A stretch of DNA of 64,000 bases from Patiria pectinifera (GCA_029964075.1 CM057136.1:1860001-1924000), one strand, 5' to 3'. Positions 32,549-44,245 are shown, numbered from the stretch's first letter. Notes: generated from the sequence alone by a model not told the origin. Translations and numbers: made by a program.

Positions 32549-32884
32549 CTCATACATATTTAGCGCCGATTTGGGTTTTTTTTTCGTTGCAGTATGCACC
32601 TCATTTAAAAAAAAAAAACTTTACCAGTTCACCAAAAGAATCGTATTGCTCAACTTCACTAGTTCAGTTCGTTTACAATGCAGTGCAGCTGTAAATAGTT
32701 TGTGTGCAACATTCTTTTGTACAGGAGATATCTTTATTGTCCATAAATATTTTCTAGTTCGGCATCATTGAGCTCGCTCGGGAAAATAACGCGCCGTGCA
32801 ACCATCTCATCGTGTGTAACTCGTTTGGGCGATGTTCGCGCGTGCGTGCTACACCCGTGCGACAGTTCCAAGATTGCTTAAAAG

Positions 32885-32936
32885 GCATGCGTAGACTGTC
32901 GCACGGGTAACCCGTGCGACAGTCTACTACGCATGC
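32885..32936. repeat. 52-bp hairpin
   Basis: GCATGCGTAGACTGTCGCAC is matched by its inverse at 32912-32936 with one small bulge. A third, direct CCCGTGCGACAG lies at 32864. Confidence 0.8.
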
Positions 32937-32994
32937 GTATTTACCCTGTGAGTGAATCTTCGCGCGCGCGTTTGGTAAACAGCTCAAATAACAT

Positions 32995-33207
32995 CTGGCA
33001 TGCAGTGGCGTCACCAGACTTTTCAGTCTGGGGGGGCACAGGGGGGGGCACCAGCATTTGATGGGGGGGCACTTAGGTGAATATATATATATATTTTTTT
33101 ACCAACCCAAATCTCAGATGGGGGGGCACTCGGGGGGGCACTAGGTTTTCCAGGGGGGGCACGTGCCCCCCCCCTCGCCCCCCCTTGGCGACGCCACTGC
33201 TGGCATG
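32995..33207. mobile_element. hAT-like MITE, 197 bp, perfect 8-bp duplication
   Basis: Starts CAGTGGCGTCACCAG at 33003 and ends GGCGACGCCACTG at 33199. It is flanked by the perfect 8-bp duplication CTGGCATG. The interior is a series of G7/C7 tracts. A typical deletion derivative of hAT. Confidence 0.9.
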
Positions 33208-33518
33208 TGATGGCGAATTGACCAGTGAGTGTTCGGCTCTCGACCATGAATATGTATGAGGTATAGTAATCTTTTTTATTCTGTATCTATGGATGCGAGC
33301 GACATTGTAGCTGCATGCGCTAAACCGCTAAAAGGTTCGTGTAAAGCGATGGTCCAAATTTACTGCGCGTCATGTTTGCTTGAAGATAAATTCTTTTCGA
33401 AATGCCCGCGCAGTACGCTGTGAATAGCCATTCAGCGTCATTTACGTCATCATCATCACATCCAGGGGTTAGTGTAAGGAACGAGCATGTGCTCCCTGGA
33501 GTCGAGGCTGGTGGGATC

Positions 33519-33559
33519 ATTGATCTCCATATACACAGACTGTGTATATGGAGATCAAT
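33519..33559. repeat. 41-bp hairpin
   Basis: ATTGATCTCCATATACACAG is followed by its exact inverse after one unpaired centre base. Confidence 0.85.
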
Positions 33560-34271
33560 GGGTGGGATTACAGACGCACTGCATTATTCCGTGTTCCACT
33601 CGCGCTCGCAGGATTATATTATCTCCAAGTAAACTTGAATCCTCGATCCTGATTGGTTGATCCATGGCAACAACAGTGTGAATATGATCATAGATATAGA
33701 AAGATAAAAAGACTGGAGATTTGCAGCGCGTCCACACGCGCCCATTCACTGTGCGATGAATCTACGCCATTTTTGTTGTCCTCGTGGACGCGCAACTAAT
33801 TAACGTAAAGTAATGGAGCTAAAATGTATCTTTCCTCCAGCCACAGTGACCAAGCTCAACGCGCGCGAAGCGAAATGCCGCACCGAAGTATTTACGCGAT
33901 GCGCCACGGGTTGCAAAAAATAATGGTGCATACTGTGCTGCGTAAACGGCGTTGGCGATTATTCGTTTCACGTAATTTCGCGCATTGGTTATTATCTTTC
34001 CTCCAATACGTGAAACCCTCAACATGAAAGTCACGCGCGTGTGGACGCTCTGCCAAGATCTAGTCTTTTTATTCTATATCCTATGATTTGTATGAGGCTG
34101 TTTTGCACGGTCTGCGTATTGCGCTATTCTAAGATGCCGAGCGACATTCCAGCTGCATGCGCTAAACTGTCTATAAACGGTTCGTGTTGGGCAATGGTCA
34201 ACTGTACTGCGCGTCAAGTTTGCTTGAAGATAAATTCGTTATCACACTCGCGCTCGTGGAACTCGGAAAAT

Positions 34272-34341
34272 GTAGTGCGTCTGTGTCCCATAATTCAAAT
34301 CGACCTTCCGCCTCGTGCTATGTGGGACACAGACGTACTAC
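34272..34341. repeat. Inverted repeat with 32-bp loop
   Basis: GTAGTGCGTCTGTGTCCCA (34272-34290) pairs with its near-inverse at 34323-34341. Its GTGCGTCTGT core resembles the hairpin flank near 33560, so it belongs to the same family. Confidence 0.7.
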
Positions 34342-34689
34342 ACTATTCCGGTTTCTAGGCGCACTTGCAGGATAACTTTTAATATTTATTAGAAAAGTAC
34401 TGATGCTGTTACATCATGCTATCTTCACGATGCTTAAAAATTTGGCAAAACTCTTGTAATTATTAAAATTTGAAAACTACTAAACATACTGTACGTAGCA
34501 CTTGATATATCGCTGTATATACGTGTCAAATGAGCTGCAGCTATATCCCTTTAGAATTCAAACGATTCAAGCGTAGATAAGAACAACAAAAGGGCGAATC
34601 CGGGGCCAGCAGGGCCAGGTGCCATGACCCCGCCCCAACTAAACCAATTTTGTTTTTGTTTTCAAAATGCTTGGCCGTTTTTAAAAAAT

Positions 34690-35260
34690 CCGTTGTCGAT
34701 GTCAAATATCATTCCTGTTCCAAACTCAGGCGACCTCTCAAATACGGACAATTACCACGAAATCAGTGTCACCTGCGACATTGCCAAACTGTACAATCGC
34801 ATGATTCTTAACAGGTTAAAAAGTGCCAAAGAACCAAAAATCTGTGTGAATCAAAATGGTTTCAGGGAAAGGAGGTCCAGCAATACTAGCTTTATAAAGG
34901 AAGATTGACCTTCATAGATTTCAAGAAGGCGTTTGAGTCAATTCATCGAGGCAAAATGATGGGAATCCTTAAGGCTTATGGAGTTCCTCCCAGACCTCAA
35001 AGGGCCCTAAAATCAATGTATACTAACACCAGATTACGCCTGATGGTGAAACAACTGAATTCAATAAGTCAGTAGATCATCACTCTGGCTCTATTCCTGT
35101 TTATAATCGTGCTTGTTATGCTCTTCGGAAGGCAACAAGTGGTAGAAACGCAGAGCTTGGGTTTACCATCATCCGTTCTAGAGTTGTACTTGAAATTGAA
35201 TATAATGATCTTAAGGACATTTATCTTGTTATCATTCCCCATTTTTATCAAAAAGTGTAC
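34690..35260 (+). pseudogene. LINE reverse transcriptase fragment, decayed
   Basis: The first frame has SNIIPVPNSGDLSNTDNYHE, TCDIAKLYNRMILNRL and VNQNGF. A second frame has TFIDFKKAFESIHRGKMM and ILKAYGVPP. Later parts show LFIIV and LEIEYNDL in further frames. These correspond to RT domains 1-4 of a non-LTR element of a different type from the 6.7-kb LINE. The YADD-like box is not recognisable, and several indels separate the parts. An old 5'- and 3'-truncated fossil. Confidence 0.75.
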
Positions 35261-37440
35261 TTCCTCTTGTATAAAAGCGAAATACAACTTTGCTTTTCAA
35301 GTTACTGCTTCGACTGTTTTGGCCAACATAACACAGAAAAAAAGTGACCAGAGTTTGAATTGATGGCATGGAATCTTTGTAATTCCTTTTTTTCCTACCC
35401 CAAATTATGAAATGTATCCCCGCTCCCATAAGAGAGAGTTTTCCAAATTCATTTTTATGTTCCTGTACTGCAAAAAGTCTCGATATATGACTCTTAATTA
35501 ATTCCCATGTCCAGTGGTCATAAAGTTATCTCCTTTAAATATCTTATGTACGCACCTGAGAATACAATAAAAAAGACCATAAGGTAACAAGAAGGTTATT
35601 CAATCTGGATCCAATTATCTCACCCCAAAATCTCAGCAGTATTGTAAAAACATCATAATCTTCTGTGAAGTTTAAACAAAATCGGCGAACCAGACGGCGT
35701 GGCGAGCGAAAAAAAAGCCTCGTCCCACTGACTAAAAGACTCCTCCACAGTTTTAAATTGTCCAATTTTCCAATGAGCTTTAGAGGCAGCAGTTGCCCAT
35801 GCTACATTGATGCCGGCAAAAGAAATCGGTTGGATGAAAACTGATTGTTAACAGGAACTTAAGTTTTTTCAGATTTGTTTAGACTCTTAGTGGCTTAAAT
35901 AGTAATAATATACAATGACATGTATTTACATTTTGTAGTATCCTTTTTTTCATGAAGCAAATTGTGAAAAGGGTATTTTTGGAAGACCAGCTAGAATATG
36001 GATTTTTTAAAATCAAAATTCAATTATTTAAAGGAAGACTTTTGGCCGGTTGCGCTCTTTTGGGCTCTAAAAACGCACTTCTCACGAAATAATAATCATT
36101 GGAAAGATTAATGACAAGTGGAATATAAACGTGCACACAACTATATTCAATGGCTATTTTTCACTGCTAGAAATACATAAAGGGGAGGCAAAAATCGCTA
36201 ACGCGCAAAAAAAAGGAAACAAACGGGTGTTTTCAACTTTTCTCTGGAAATTTCAGACATTTTGCACAGGACTTACTGGGACCCAGAAAACACTACGTTT
36301 TGACATTCTGCGGATGGAAGTGCACCTGAAACTTTGATAATAATTACTTCAAGCGTCCCAAACTATTTTACTTGTTGAAGTATACTGAACGCAATAAGAG
36401 GGCGCTATTTGAAGTGGGTAAATTTGAGTCAATACAAAGAGTTTACCCATTCAAAATCACTTCGTAAACTCATGGAATGAATATTATTCAGTATGCACTG
36501 CCGACAATTTTGTTCTACAGCACTATATAAAATTCTAATAAATATTGCATGAAACTTTTCAAATATCCAATATACCTTACTTAATTATCTTAGCAAATCT
36601 GGTATACACTATTTTCTTATTAGAAATGAGCATTATTATATACACATGTAGATTATTACTCTTTATTAATTGTCCTTTCCCACATCCACGGTTAAGCATG
36701 AATCTAAGTAACTGGTGGAAATAGATTTTAAAAAATGTAACTGTAAATATTCCTTAGCAAATTGTTTTTCTTCTTTTTTCCATTTTTTCCCCTTTTCTTT
36801 AACGTTTGAAGTGGTTAAAGGTAATCGACACCATTTGCAAACATTCAAACATAAAACATAAAAAGCATCCTGTGAAATAATTTCCGCCCAGTATTCTGTC
36901 TTTTTCCAGGCAAAGAAAATAACCATCATTACCTCACGATGGTTAGGTTAAACCTTCAAACAGTCAACAAAAACATGCTTTGCGTGAGAAAAAACAATAA
37001 GAATGCATTGTTACAGGTTTCTCAAAAGAATGACATCTACTGCACATTATTTCGATATTTTCTTAGTTTTTATTAATAACCTGCTTCAGATTTATTGTTT
37101 ATTGTTTATTGAATTGGCAAATATAAACTTTTTTCTGCAAATGGTGACCATTACCTTAAAGCCAATTAAATTAATTGATTTTAGTCAAAGACATGATGGA
37201 GAAAGTTTGGCATATCACGACCCAAGCCTTTTCTTCCACGTCTCTTTTCTGTGTTAAATTTACATTTATTCAATAAAAGCACTTTAGATGGAGTGTAAGG
37301 GTGCACCTGCAGCGTTGTGTTGTTTCTAGATATCATTTATTACTGTCAGTGATCTGTTAAAGTGTCTCATGGCCTTACGTGTATCTGTTTAGACTAAAGT
37401 TGTGCTGGTCCCAGAGGGCCAGCCTATACTCTTAGCACTT
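35261..37440. other. Long stretch without a recognised gene
   Basis: AT-rich unique-looking DNA. The open frames here (up to 87 codons) have no domain or conserved partner elsewhere in the window. Confidence 0.45.
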
Positions 37441-37870
37441 ATCTAGCACACTGGCACGCACCGACCGACCGGACCGGACCGGACTGTCTATTGTGATTTC
37501 GACTAGAATATTAAGCCCTACCCGACCCAACCCGACTGACCTGATTTGACCTGGCCTGATCTGAATTGAACTAACCTGAACTGACCTGACCTAACTGACC
37601 TCACTGACTGTCTAAGATTGAGACCCAACCCAAACTGACCTGACCTAATTGGCTGGCCCGACCTGATTGACCTGACCTGACCCGACCTTACCTAACCTGA
37701 ACGACCTGACCTGACCTGAAGTAGCTGGCCTGACTGTCTCTTGTGATTTAGACATAAGTGATTGTTGAATAAGCCCGACCCGATCTGACTGACCTGACCT
37801 GACCTAACTTGACATGACCTGACCTGACTGACCTGACTTGACCTGACCTGACTGACTGTCTCTTAAGATT
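37441..37870. repeat. TGACC satellite with ~124-bp higher-order period
   Basis: The block is built of TGACC/TGACCTGACC pentamers with variants. The anchor GACTGTCT, often followed by TTGTGATTT, starts at 37482, 37606, 37732 and 37854, giving spacings of 124, 126 and 122 bp. So the array is organised in larger units, each with a spacer and a TGACC run. Confidence 0.8.
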
Positions 37871-38034
37871 TTGAATTGCATAAGCACTACCGTGGCCACA
37901 AACAAATGACTTCGGGAACTCCTAATAGACCCCTGAGACCGAGTTCATCTGGGACCATCTTCAGTACACACGCCTTGTCTTGTTTTCTTTCGTGGTTGTT
38001 GCAAACCAAATTTGAGCTAACAGTATAAATTAGC
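37871..38034. other. Spacer between satellite and AT tract
   Basis: Unique sequence, no frame of interest. Confidence 0.3.
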
Positions 38035-38053
38035 CCCCCCAAAAAAAAATATA

Positions 38054-38091
<38 letters not shown>

Positions 38092-38150
38092 CATAAATAA
38101 AAAAAAATTAATATATAAATATATATATAAATAAATAAATAAATAACAGT
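38035..38150. repeat. AT-rich microsatellite
   Basis: Consecutive (AT)n, (AAT)n and (AAAT)n tracts. Confidence 0.9.
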
Positions 38151-38910
38151 TGGCACAATATTTTATAAGACTTTCTGACTAGATTCCATAAAACCTGTCC
38201 CTGTGAAACTCTCACTGATGAAATTTAAAAAAAACATGAAATTTAACAATATTCTAGATGTCAAATATATCTACGCTGACATCAAAAATCTTAGAAATTA
38301 AAACTCCATATCCAGAAAACTAACATGACAAACGACTGAAAGTACATCATTCCTTTGTCCACCGTCGAAGATGTTTATAAAAGCAAGCTGTCATTTGCTT
38401 ATCTCATGAATATGCATAATCTAGCTGTCGCAGCGGTAGAGGGCAGTATCAACAAAGCAATTGGTTAGTTCGCATCGCCATATCTCAGATTGATTTAGGG
38501 GAGAATGGGAAGTACATGTGATATATAAGTAAACTAATTAAATACGGGTGTCCTGACACTATAATTTGTGAAATTATATTTATGTCATTCTTTCATGGTT
38601 CCCGTCAATATTCGAGATTCTTTTGTCAAATATCATGACATAATATTGGACGAGATTTCATTTTTATGCAAAGTGAGATTTTGTCATTACAATAAGTTTG
38701 AGTATATCGCAAATGGGAAGAAGTCGGCGTGCGGTGACCAATGTTTATATAGGACGACCTCTTTGGGAAGAAATTGATGACGATAAAATGAGGCGAATCG
38801 GCCTAAAAATGCAATTTCCTAAAACTAAATATTCATTCTTTTGCGGTTCCTGTCAAATTTCGAGATTCTTGTGTCAAATACCATGGCAAAATATCGGACG
38901 TAAAATATTC
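38151..38910. other. Intergenic; internal repeat of a TTCGAGATTCTT phrase
   Basis: CATTCTTT, GGTTCC and GTCAA near TTCGAGATTCTTTTGTC (38584-38630) recur at 38832-38880. This is an imperfect direct repeat of about 60 bp, 250 bp apart. No gene seen. Confidence 0.4.
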
Positions 38911-39330
38911 TATTAGAGAGTTCTGAGAGCCATGGAATTGGGAAATTGAAGAGATATGGCAATGCATCTCTGGCCCGGACTTGGGGCTTTCAATTCAGAG
39001 CATTTTGGATGCAATAGGGCCCGAAAGTGGCACTATTTATCCATGTTGTGGATGGATCTGTTTTCAAGATGGCTACCTTTCCACTTTGGGAAGCATCACT
39101 CGTTTAAGGGGTTGTCTTCTTTGGGTGAGAATTTCTCGAAAAGCCTCATCGGTCAACCCACCAAAAATTGAAAAGAAAATGAAAGATGACATGTGGTTCA
39201 ACATTTTTCTGTGCAGCCTGAACACCTGTGAGAGTTTTGAGTATTTTTGTTAAAAGAATTTTGAAGTATGGGCATTTATCACTGTTGTCTATGGAAATTT
39301 ATTTGATTGGGTGCACCAGTGGTCTCGCAC
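38911..39330 (+). repeat. Dispersed repeat with GGCCCGGACTTGGGGC core, copy 1
   Basis: About 400 bp matches 40331-40740 (+), 46535-46760 (-) and 47812-47905 (+). Shared words: TTCTGAGAGCCATGGAA, GAAGAGATATGGCAATG and TTCAGAGCAT. The frame structure is not conserved, so the open frames inside are not genes. Nature unknown. Confidence 0.7.
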
Positions 39331-39351
39331 AAATGTCTACTTTAATATACT

Positions 39352-39704
39352 TTCAATAGAGGGCGCGCCACATAAATAGTGGTCTCAATATCCACCACCA
39401 AACTCGAGTTGGGGGGCAACAACTCCAGAAATACAAGCTGTATTAAATGGAATTTTTGTCTACTGATTTGTCATTATGTTTAAACATTACGCGATTTAAT
39501 TTCAGAAGAAACCGTCAAACAATGAATTAAGCTATTATGACCGTAACAATATAGTGTTTTAAGCGCGACAAGTACAATCGGAATGAATTCAAGTCAACGT
39601 GGATTTTCGCGTGTAAAACGAGTTGTTCTTTTTGGTTTAATAGTGCAGCATCCGCGTTGATGCTTTGTGGAGACCACTTTTTATGTGGCGCGTCCTCTAT
39701 TGAA
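39352..39704. mobile_element. TIR element TTCAATAGAGGGCGCGCC, 353-bp copy
   Basis: Ends TTCAATAGAGGGCGCGCC and its inverse GGCGCGTCCTCTATTGAA extend about 35 bp into ATAAATAGTGGTCTC. A 171-bp internal-deletion copy is at 42833-43003; single right ends occur at 50890-50932 and 51736-51778. Target duplication unclear. Confidence 0.75.
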
Positions 39705-40330
39705 CGAAACTTAAGTAGGCAAGTGCCCACGTTTGTCTTGGTGCAAGACCACTAGTTTTATTTAGCGCGCCCTTTCTCGAAAGAAACTTTCAGTTGTTGT
39801 TTGACGGTTTCTCACGAAATTGAATCTCCTTATGTTAAACATCAAGACCAATCACTGACCGAACTTTACAACTTAATACCGCTGGGCCTGGTTGGCTCGG
39901 GTTATTGCCCAAACAACGAGTGTGTTATAAAATGTGTCCATCATGGATGGTGACTTTCTTTGCATTCGGTTTGTATTTTCCGCGTTTAAAATACTGTATG
40001 TGTTTCGGTGATATTATTTGTTATTGTTTGACGGTTTCCCATAAAATTTAATTCCACACACAGTCATCATGAGAAAGCACTTTACGAAATTTTAATTTTG
40101 CAATACAGAACAAATTCGTTAGGGGCAACAACTCAAGAAATACTAGATGTGTTAAAATTAAAATTGGTAAACGCCTTGGAAATCTAGAGTGGTAAGTATT
40201 AAAACAAAAATGTGGAGGAAAGGGAGTCGATTTGCAGGTCTGAAACCCTAGGAGGGCATCCGTGTTAATTGGCCAACATTCCGTCCGCCGAACTCATGAA
40301 TAAAAGTTATACACTCAAATTCTTCTTTAA
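39705..40330. repeat. Repeat block after the AGAGGGCGCGCC element
   Basis: TAGTTTTATTTAGCGCGCCC, TTTGACGGTTTCTCACGAAA, GGGTTATTGCCCAAACA and similar words recur at 43070-43480 and 50960-51370. Some words form inverted pairs across the block. It is one long dispersed repeat associated with the TIR element. Confidence 0.6.
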
Positions 40331-40740
40331 TATTAGAGAGTTCTGAGTGCCATGGAATTTAGAGATTGAAGAGATATGTCAATACACCTCCGGCCCAGAC
40401 TTGGGGCTTCCAATTCAGAGCATGTGGGATGCAATCGGGCCCGAAATTGGCGCTATTTAGCCATGTTGTGGATAGTCCGTTTTCAAAATGGCTACCTTTA
40501 CACTTTGGGCTGGGAAGAATCACTTCTTTTGGGGGTCGTCTTTTTTGGGTTTGAATGTTTCGAAAAAGTCATATGTCAACCCACCAAAAATTGAAAGGAA
40601 AACGACAGATGACATGCTGCTCATCACTTTTCTTTGCAGCCTGAACACCCGTGAGAGTTTTGAATATTATTTATAAGAATTTTGAAGCATGGGCTTTTTA
40701 TCACTGTTGTCTGTGGGATTTGATTTGATTGGGTGCACCC
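40331..40740 (+). repeat. Dispersed repeat with GGCCCAGACTTGGGGC core, copy 2
   Basis: Parallels 38911-39330 along its whole length with substitutions and small indels. The two copies bracket the 39.3-40.3 kb repeat block in direct orientation, like a duplicated border. Confidence 0.7.
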
Positions 40741-41065
40741 CTACTGGTCTAGCACCAATGACTACTTGAAACACTCTTTCTTTTCAAAGTGAACTAAGTG
40801 AACTTTCCATTTTTTCAAGAAACAGCAACATATCGCCTGGTATAGATACCATTGCTATTTTTAATACGGCCCCGTTTCGAAGCATCTGATTTTTTTCATA
40901 AAGAACTGGCTTTTCGTTTCCAAAATTATTTGGTCAGGGATCGTTCACGTGTTTATATTTTCTGGCGTGAGGTCACTGACCAAGTCAGCACGGTCATTTA
41001 ACCCATTTGTAAAGGATGCGTAGCTCCTTCTATGCCAGGCTATAAATACAATATATATACCTTAT
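40741..41065. other. Spacer before the minisatellite
   Basis: No gene or repeat identified. Confidence 0.35.
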
Positions 41066-42330
41066 TTTTCAAGGGCTATAACCGGGATAATATTTTGTTA
41101 TCCAACAGTGAAACTTCCGTTAAGAGCTGTATATAATAAACCGGGATATCATCATCCCACAATGACTTTTCTATCGAGGGTTGTATGACTGGGATATTGT
41201 TACCCCACATTGAAGCTTCCGTCATGGCTGCAACCGGGATACTTTTATCCAACAATGAAGATTCCGTCGAGGGCTGCAACCGGGATAATATTATCCCATA
41301 CTGAAGATTCTGTCGAGGGCTGTTACCAAGATAATATTATCCCACAATGAAACTTTCGCCATGGGCTGCAACCAGGATAATATAATCTCACAATGCAGAT
41401 TCTGTCGGGGGCTGCATCTGGGATAATATTATCCCACAATGAAGATTCCGTCGAGGGCTGCAACCGGGATAATATTATCCCATACTGAAGATTCTGTCCC
41501 GGGCTGTTACCAAGATAATATTATCCCACAATGAAACTTTCGCCATGGGCTGCAACCAGGATAATATAATCTCACAATGCAGATTCTGTCGGGGGCTGCA
41601 TCTGGGATAATATTATCCCACAATGAAGATTCTGTTGAGGGCTGCAACCGGGATAATATTATCCCACAATGAAGATTTCGACGACGGCTACAACCAGGAT
41701 AATATAATCTCACAATGCAGATTCTGTCGGGGGCTGCATCTGGGATAATATTATCCCACAATGAAGATTCTGTTGAGGGCTGCAACCGGGATAATATTAT
41801 CCCACAATGAAGTTTCCGTCTAGGGCTGCATCTGGGATAATATTATCCAACAATGAAGCTTCTGTCGAGGTCTCAACCGGGATAATATTATCCCACAATG
41901 AAGATTTCGTCGACGGCTACAACCAGGATAATATTATCTCGCAATGAAACTTACGTCCAGGGCTGCAACCTGGATAATATTATCTTGCAATGAACATATT
42001 TTCCCTAGGGCTGAAACCGGGACAAGATTATCCAAAGGTGAAGCATTGGTCAAGGGCTGCAACCGGGATAATAGTATCCCATGTTGCTCCCATGTGTTGT
42101 ACTGCCTAGAGTTGGATAATATCATCCTAGGTTGCTCCATTGTGCCATTTAATTTAATGTAGACTTGAATAATAGTATCCCGGGTTGCTCCATTGTGCCA
42201 TTTAATGTAGACTTGGATAATATTATCCCAAGATGCTCAGTACTGCCTGGACTAGGATAATATCCGAGGTTGCTGTATTGGGTCATGTAATGAAGAGTTG
42301 GATAATATTATCTTCTCTGTCTAGGATTCT
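41066..42330. repeat. 46-bp minisatellite with palindromic core and higher-order units
   Basis: About 25 units. The consensus is the perfect palindrome GGGATAATATTATCCC, then ACAATGAAGATTCYGTC and GAGGGCTGCAACC. A block beginning at 41282 repeats at 41466 (184 bp, 4 units), and another at 41561 repeats at 41699 (138 bp, 3 units). Beyond 42080 units degrade and change to a version with GTTGCTCCATTGTGCC. The frames on the minus strand follow the repeat and are not genes. Confidence 0.95.
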
Positions 42331-42832
42331 GTCCCCGGCGGCTCCGGTGCGCCATGTTTAGAACCCAGACTTGAGTTCCTGAGTTGGATATTATTGACCC
42401 AAGTTGCATAATTGTGTAATAAAGTCTTCTTTTTTTTCATTTCTGTTTTTGTTGTACAGCTTGAACTGTACTGAAACATTAAAAAATAAACTGCAAGACG
42501 CATGTCGTTCTTCGTGTTGTATTCGCATTTATTCAGAGAAAAAAAAATCTGTTCGTTGTTGAACAAAAGTCCAACGGTCATACGTTTAAATGAAAATTGT
42601 TTTCCGATTTTGGTCTACATTTGAGGAACACTTGAGATGCAGTATGTTTCATTAGCTAGTTTTGTTGTTAATGATACTGTAATTAAATACCAGTTGTTGA
42701 TACGCACGAGGAGTAACACATTTTTGGCCGAAAATTGAAAGAGTTTGTAATTGCCATATTTAGAAGAAAAAAAGGGAACTAAAAAAGTTCACCTTGAAAA
42801 GGAAGAGTGTTTTGAATAATCTTTCAATAGAG
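42331..42832. other. Intergenic, no gene recognised
   Basis: AT-rich sequence with only short frames. Confidence 0.4.
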
Positions 42833-43003
42833 GGTGCGCCAAAAAATAGTGTTCTCGATATCCACCACCAAACTCGTTTTGGGGGCAGCAACTCAAGAAA
42901 TACAAGATGTATTATCGAATTATCGTCTACGTTTAGCAAAAGTACAGCGTCCGTGTTGATGCTTTGTGGCGACCACTATTTATGTGGCGCGCCCTCTATT
43001 GAA
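42833..43003. mobile_element. TIR element TTCAATAGAGGG, 171-bp copy
   Basis: Same ends as 39352-39704, including the AACTCGTTTTGGGGGCAGCAACTC stretch on the left and TTGATGCTTTGTGG on the right, but half the length. Confidence 0.7.
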
Positions 43004-43497
43004 CAAAACTAGCTTTAGTATATCACCCCGACAAAAAAAAATTTAAAAAAATTCCATCTTATAATAGCTTTAGTATAGGCACGTTCGTCTTGGTGCGAGA
43101 CCACTAGTTTTATTTAGCGCGCTCTTTCTCGAAAGAAACTTTCAGTCGTTGTTTGACGGTTTCTCACGAAATTGAATCTCCTTATGTAACACATCAAGAC
43201 CGATCACTGGCCGACTTTACAACATAATATGGCTGGGCCTGCATAGGCTCGGGTTATTGCCCAAACAACGAGTGTGTTACTTTGTCCGCGGGCGTTAACT
43301 TTTTTTTTCATTCGGTTTATATTTTTCGCGTTTAAAATACTTCATTTGTTTCGGTCCTATTATTTGTTATTGTTTGAAGGTTTCCCATAAAAAGTTAAAT
43401 CTCATCATATTACACAGTCATCATGACAAATCACTGGACGACATTTCAATTTTGAAATACAGAACAAACTCGTTTTAGGGGCAACAACTCGAGAAAT
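43004..43497. repeat. Second copy of the AGCGCGCYC repeat block
   Basis: Matches 39730-40150 and 50965-51370 (CGAGACCACTAGTTTTAT, TCGAAAGAAACTTTCAGT). It is cut by the GGTTTTC element that starts at 43501 in the phrase GAGAAATA. Confidence 0.6.
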
Positions 43498-43500
43498 ATA

Positions 43501-44041
43501 GGTTTTCCCGGCCAATTTCCTAAAACGTTCATTCACTTCTGAAAATCCGTCATTCATTTTCGTCTGAAATTGAATGCACGTCTTCAATCCCATTTAAATT
43601 CAACGAAAGTTCAAACGTTTTCATTGTCTGTGCATTCGGTTTTGAGAAACAGACGGCCAATTATTTTACCTGTGCATTCATTACGCAAGCAAACCTTTTC
43701 GTGCAGAGTTCTGGAATACAAGGCCGTGAATGTGCAATCAAAATTACATTATCCTAATTCCAAATAGCAAATTAAATCACAGAACATTAAACTAAAAGTG
43801 AAATAGAATGGTCAATGTTTGAAATTGCCCTCGAAAAGCGAAAAAGAAGTCTAGTAAACGAATCTGAATGAACAGAAACGAAAGGTGCTGCTCAATAACT
43901 TAATTGATTGAACTGAAATGGAATCGAATGCTCTGGTAGCGAAAATGAAACACATGTTCAGAGCGATTCTCAAATTCAGACGAAAACGAATGACCAATTT
44001 TCCGAGGTGAATTAACATTAAGAAATTGACCGGGGAAAATC
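43501..44041. mobile_element. GGTTTTCCCGGC-type element, divergent 541-bp copy
   Basis: Ends GGTTTTCCCGGCCAATTTC and (inverse) GATTTTCCCCGGTCAATTTC next to TATA. The interior is packed with TTCATTC/GAATGAA words but does not share the main family's internal blocks. Third subfamily. Confidence 0.7.
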
Positions 44042-44112
44042 TATATTACAAATGTATTAACATTAAAATTTCAAACGCCTGGGAGATCTATAGAGATCTC
44101 ATGAATACAAGT

Positions 44113-44245
44113 TAGGCCTGTTTCAGACGTCGTGCTTATGCCGTGTCGAATACAATTGAATTTAGCGCGAGGTTAGCACGGTGTAAGCACGGCAGTGGTT
44201 TTAAACGTCGAACTTAATTACAAACGCCTAGTCGAATTTAAATAA
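44113..44245. repeat. Fragment of the GTTTCAGACGTCGTGCT family
   Basis: GGCCTGTTTCAGACGTCGTG starts the fragment, and an inverted GCACGGTGTAAGCACGGCA part with GTTTTAAACGTCG follows. Related pieces are at 46960-47030 and 47170-47375. Confidence 0.6.

Larger units (their letters stand above)
32210..34380. repeat. Cluster of related inverted-repeat fragments
   Basis: Blocks around 32219-32370, 33240-33420, 33600-33700 and 34060-34260 share CCTCGATCCTGATTGG, CCATGGCAACAACAGTGTG, TGCATGCGCTAAAC and GTTTGCTTGAAGATAAATTC in both orientations. GCGCGTCCACACGCG (33725) and GCGCGTGTGGACGC (34036) form another inverted pair. The region looks like one TIR family inserted repeatedly into itself. Full ends were not resolved. 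Confidence 0.6.

Noticed and set aside
37460-37870. TGACC array as a telomere repeat
   Set aside because: Units are TGACC, not TTAGGG-type, and the array is interrupted by spacers every ~124 bp in internal DNA.
41076-42140. Repetitive proteins on the minus strand (Leu-Leu-Tyr-Pro and similar repeats)
   Set aside because: They are read-through of the 46-bp minisatellite; 46 is not a multiple of 3, so the frame shifts every unit.
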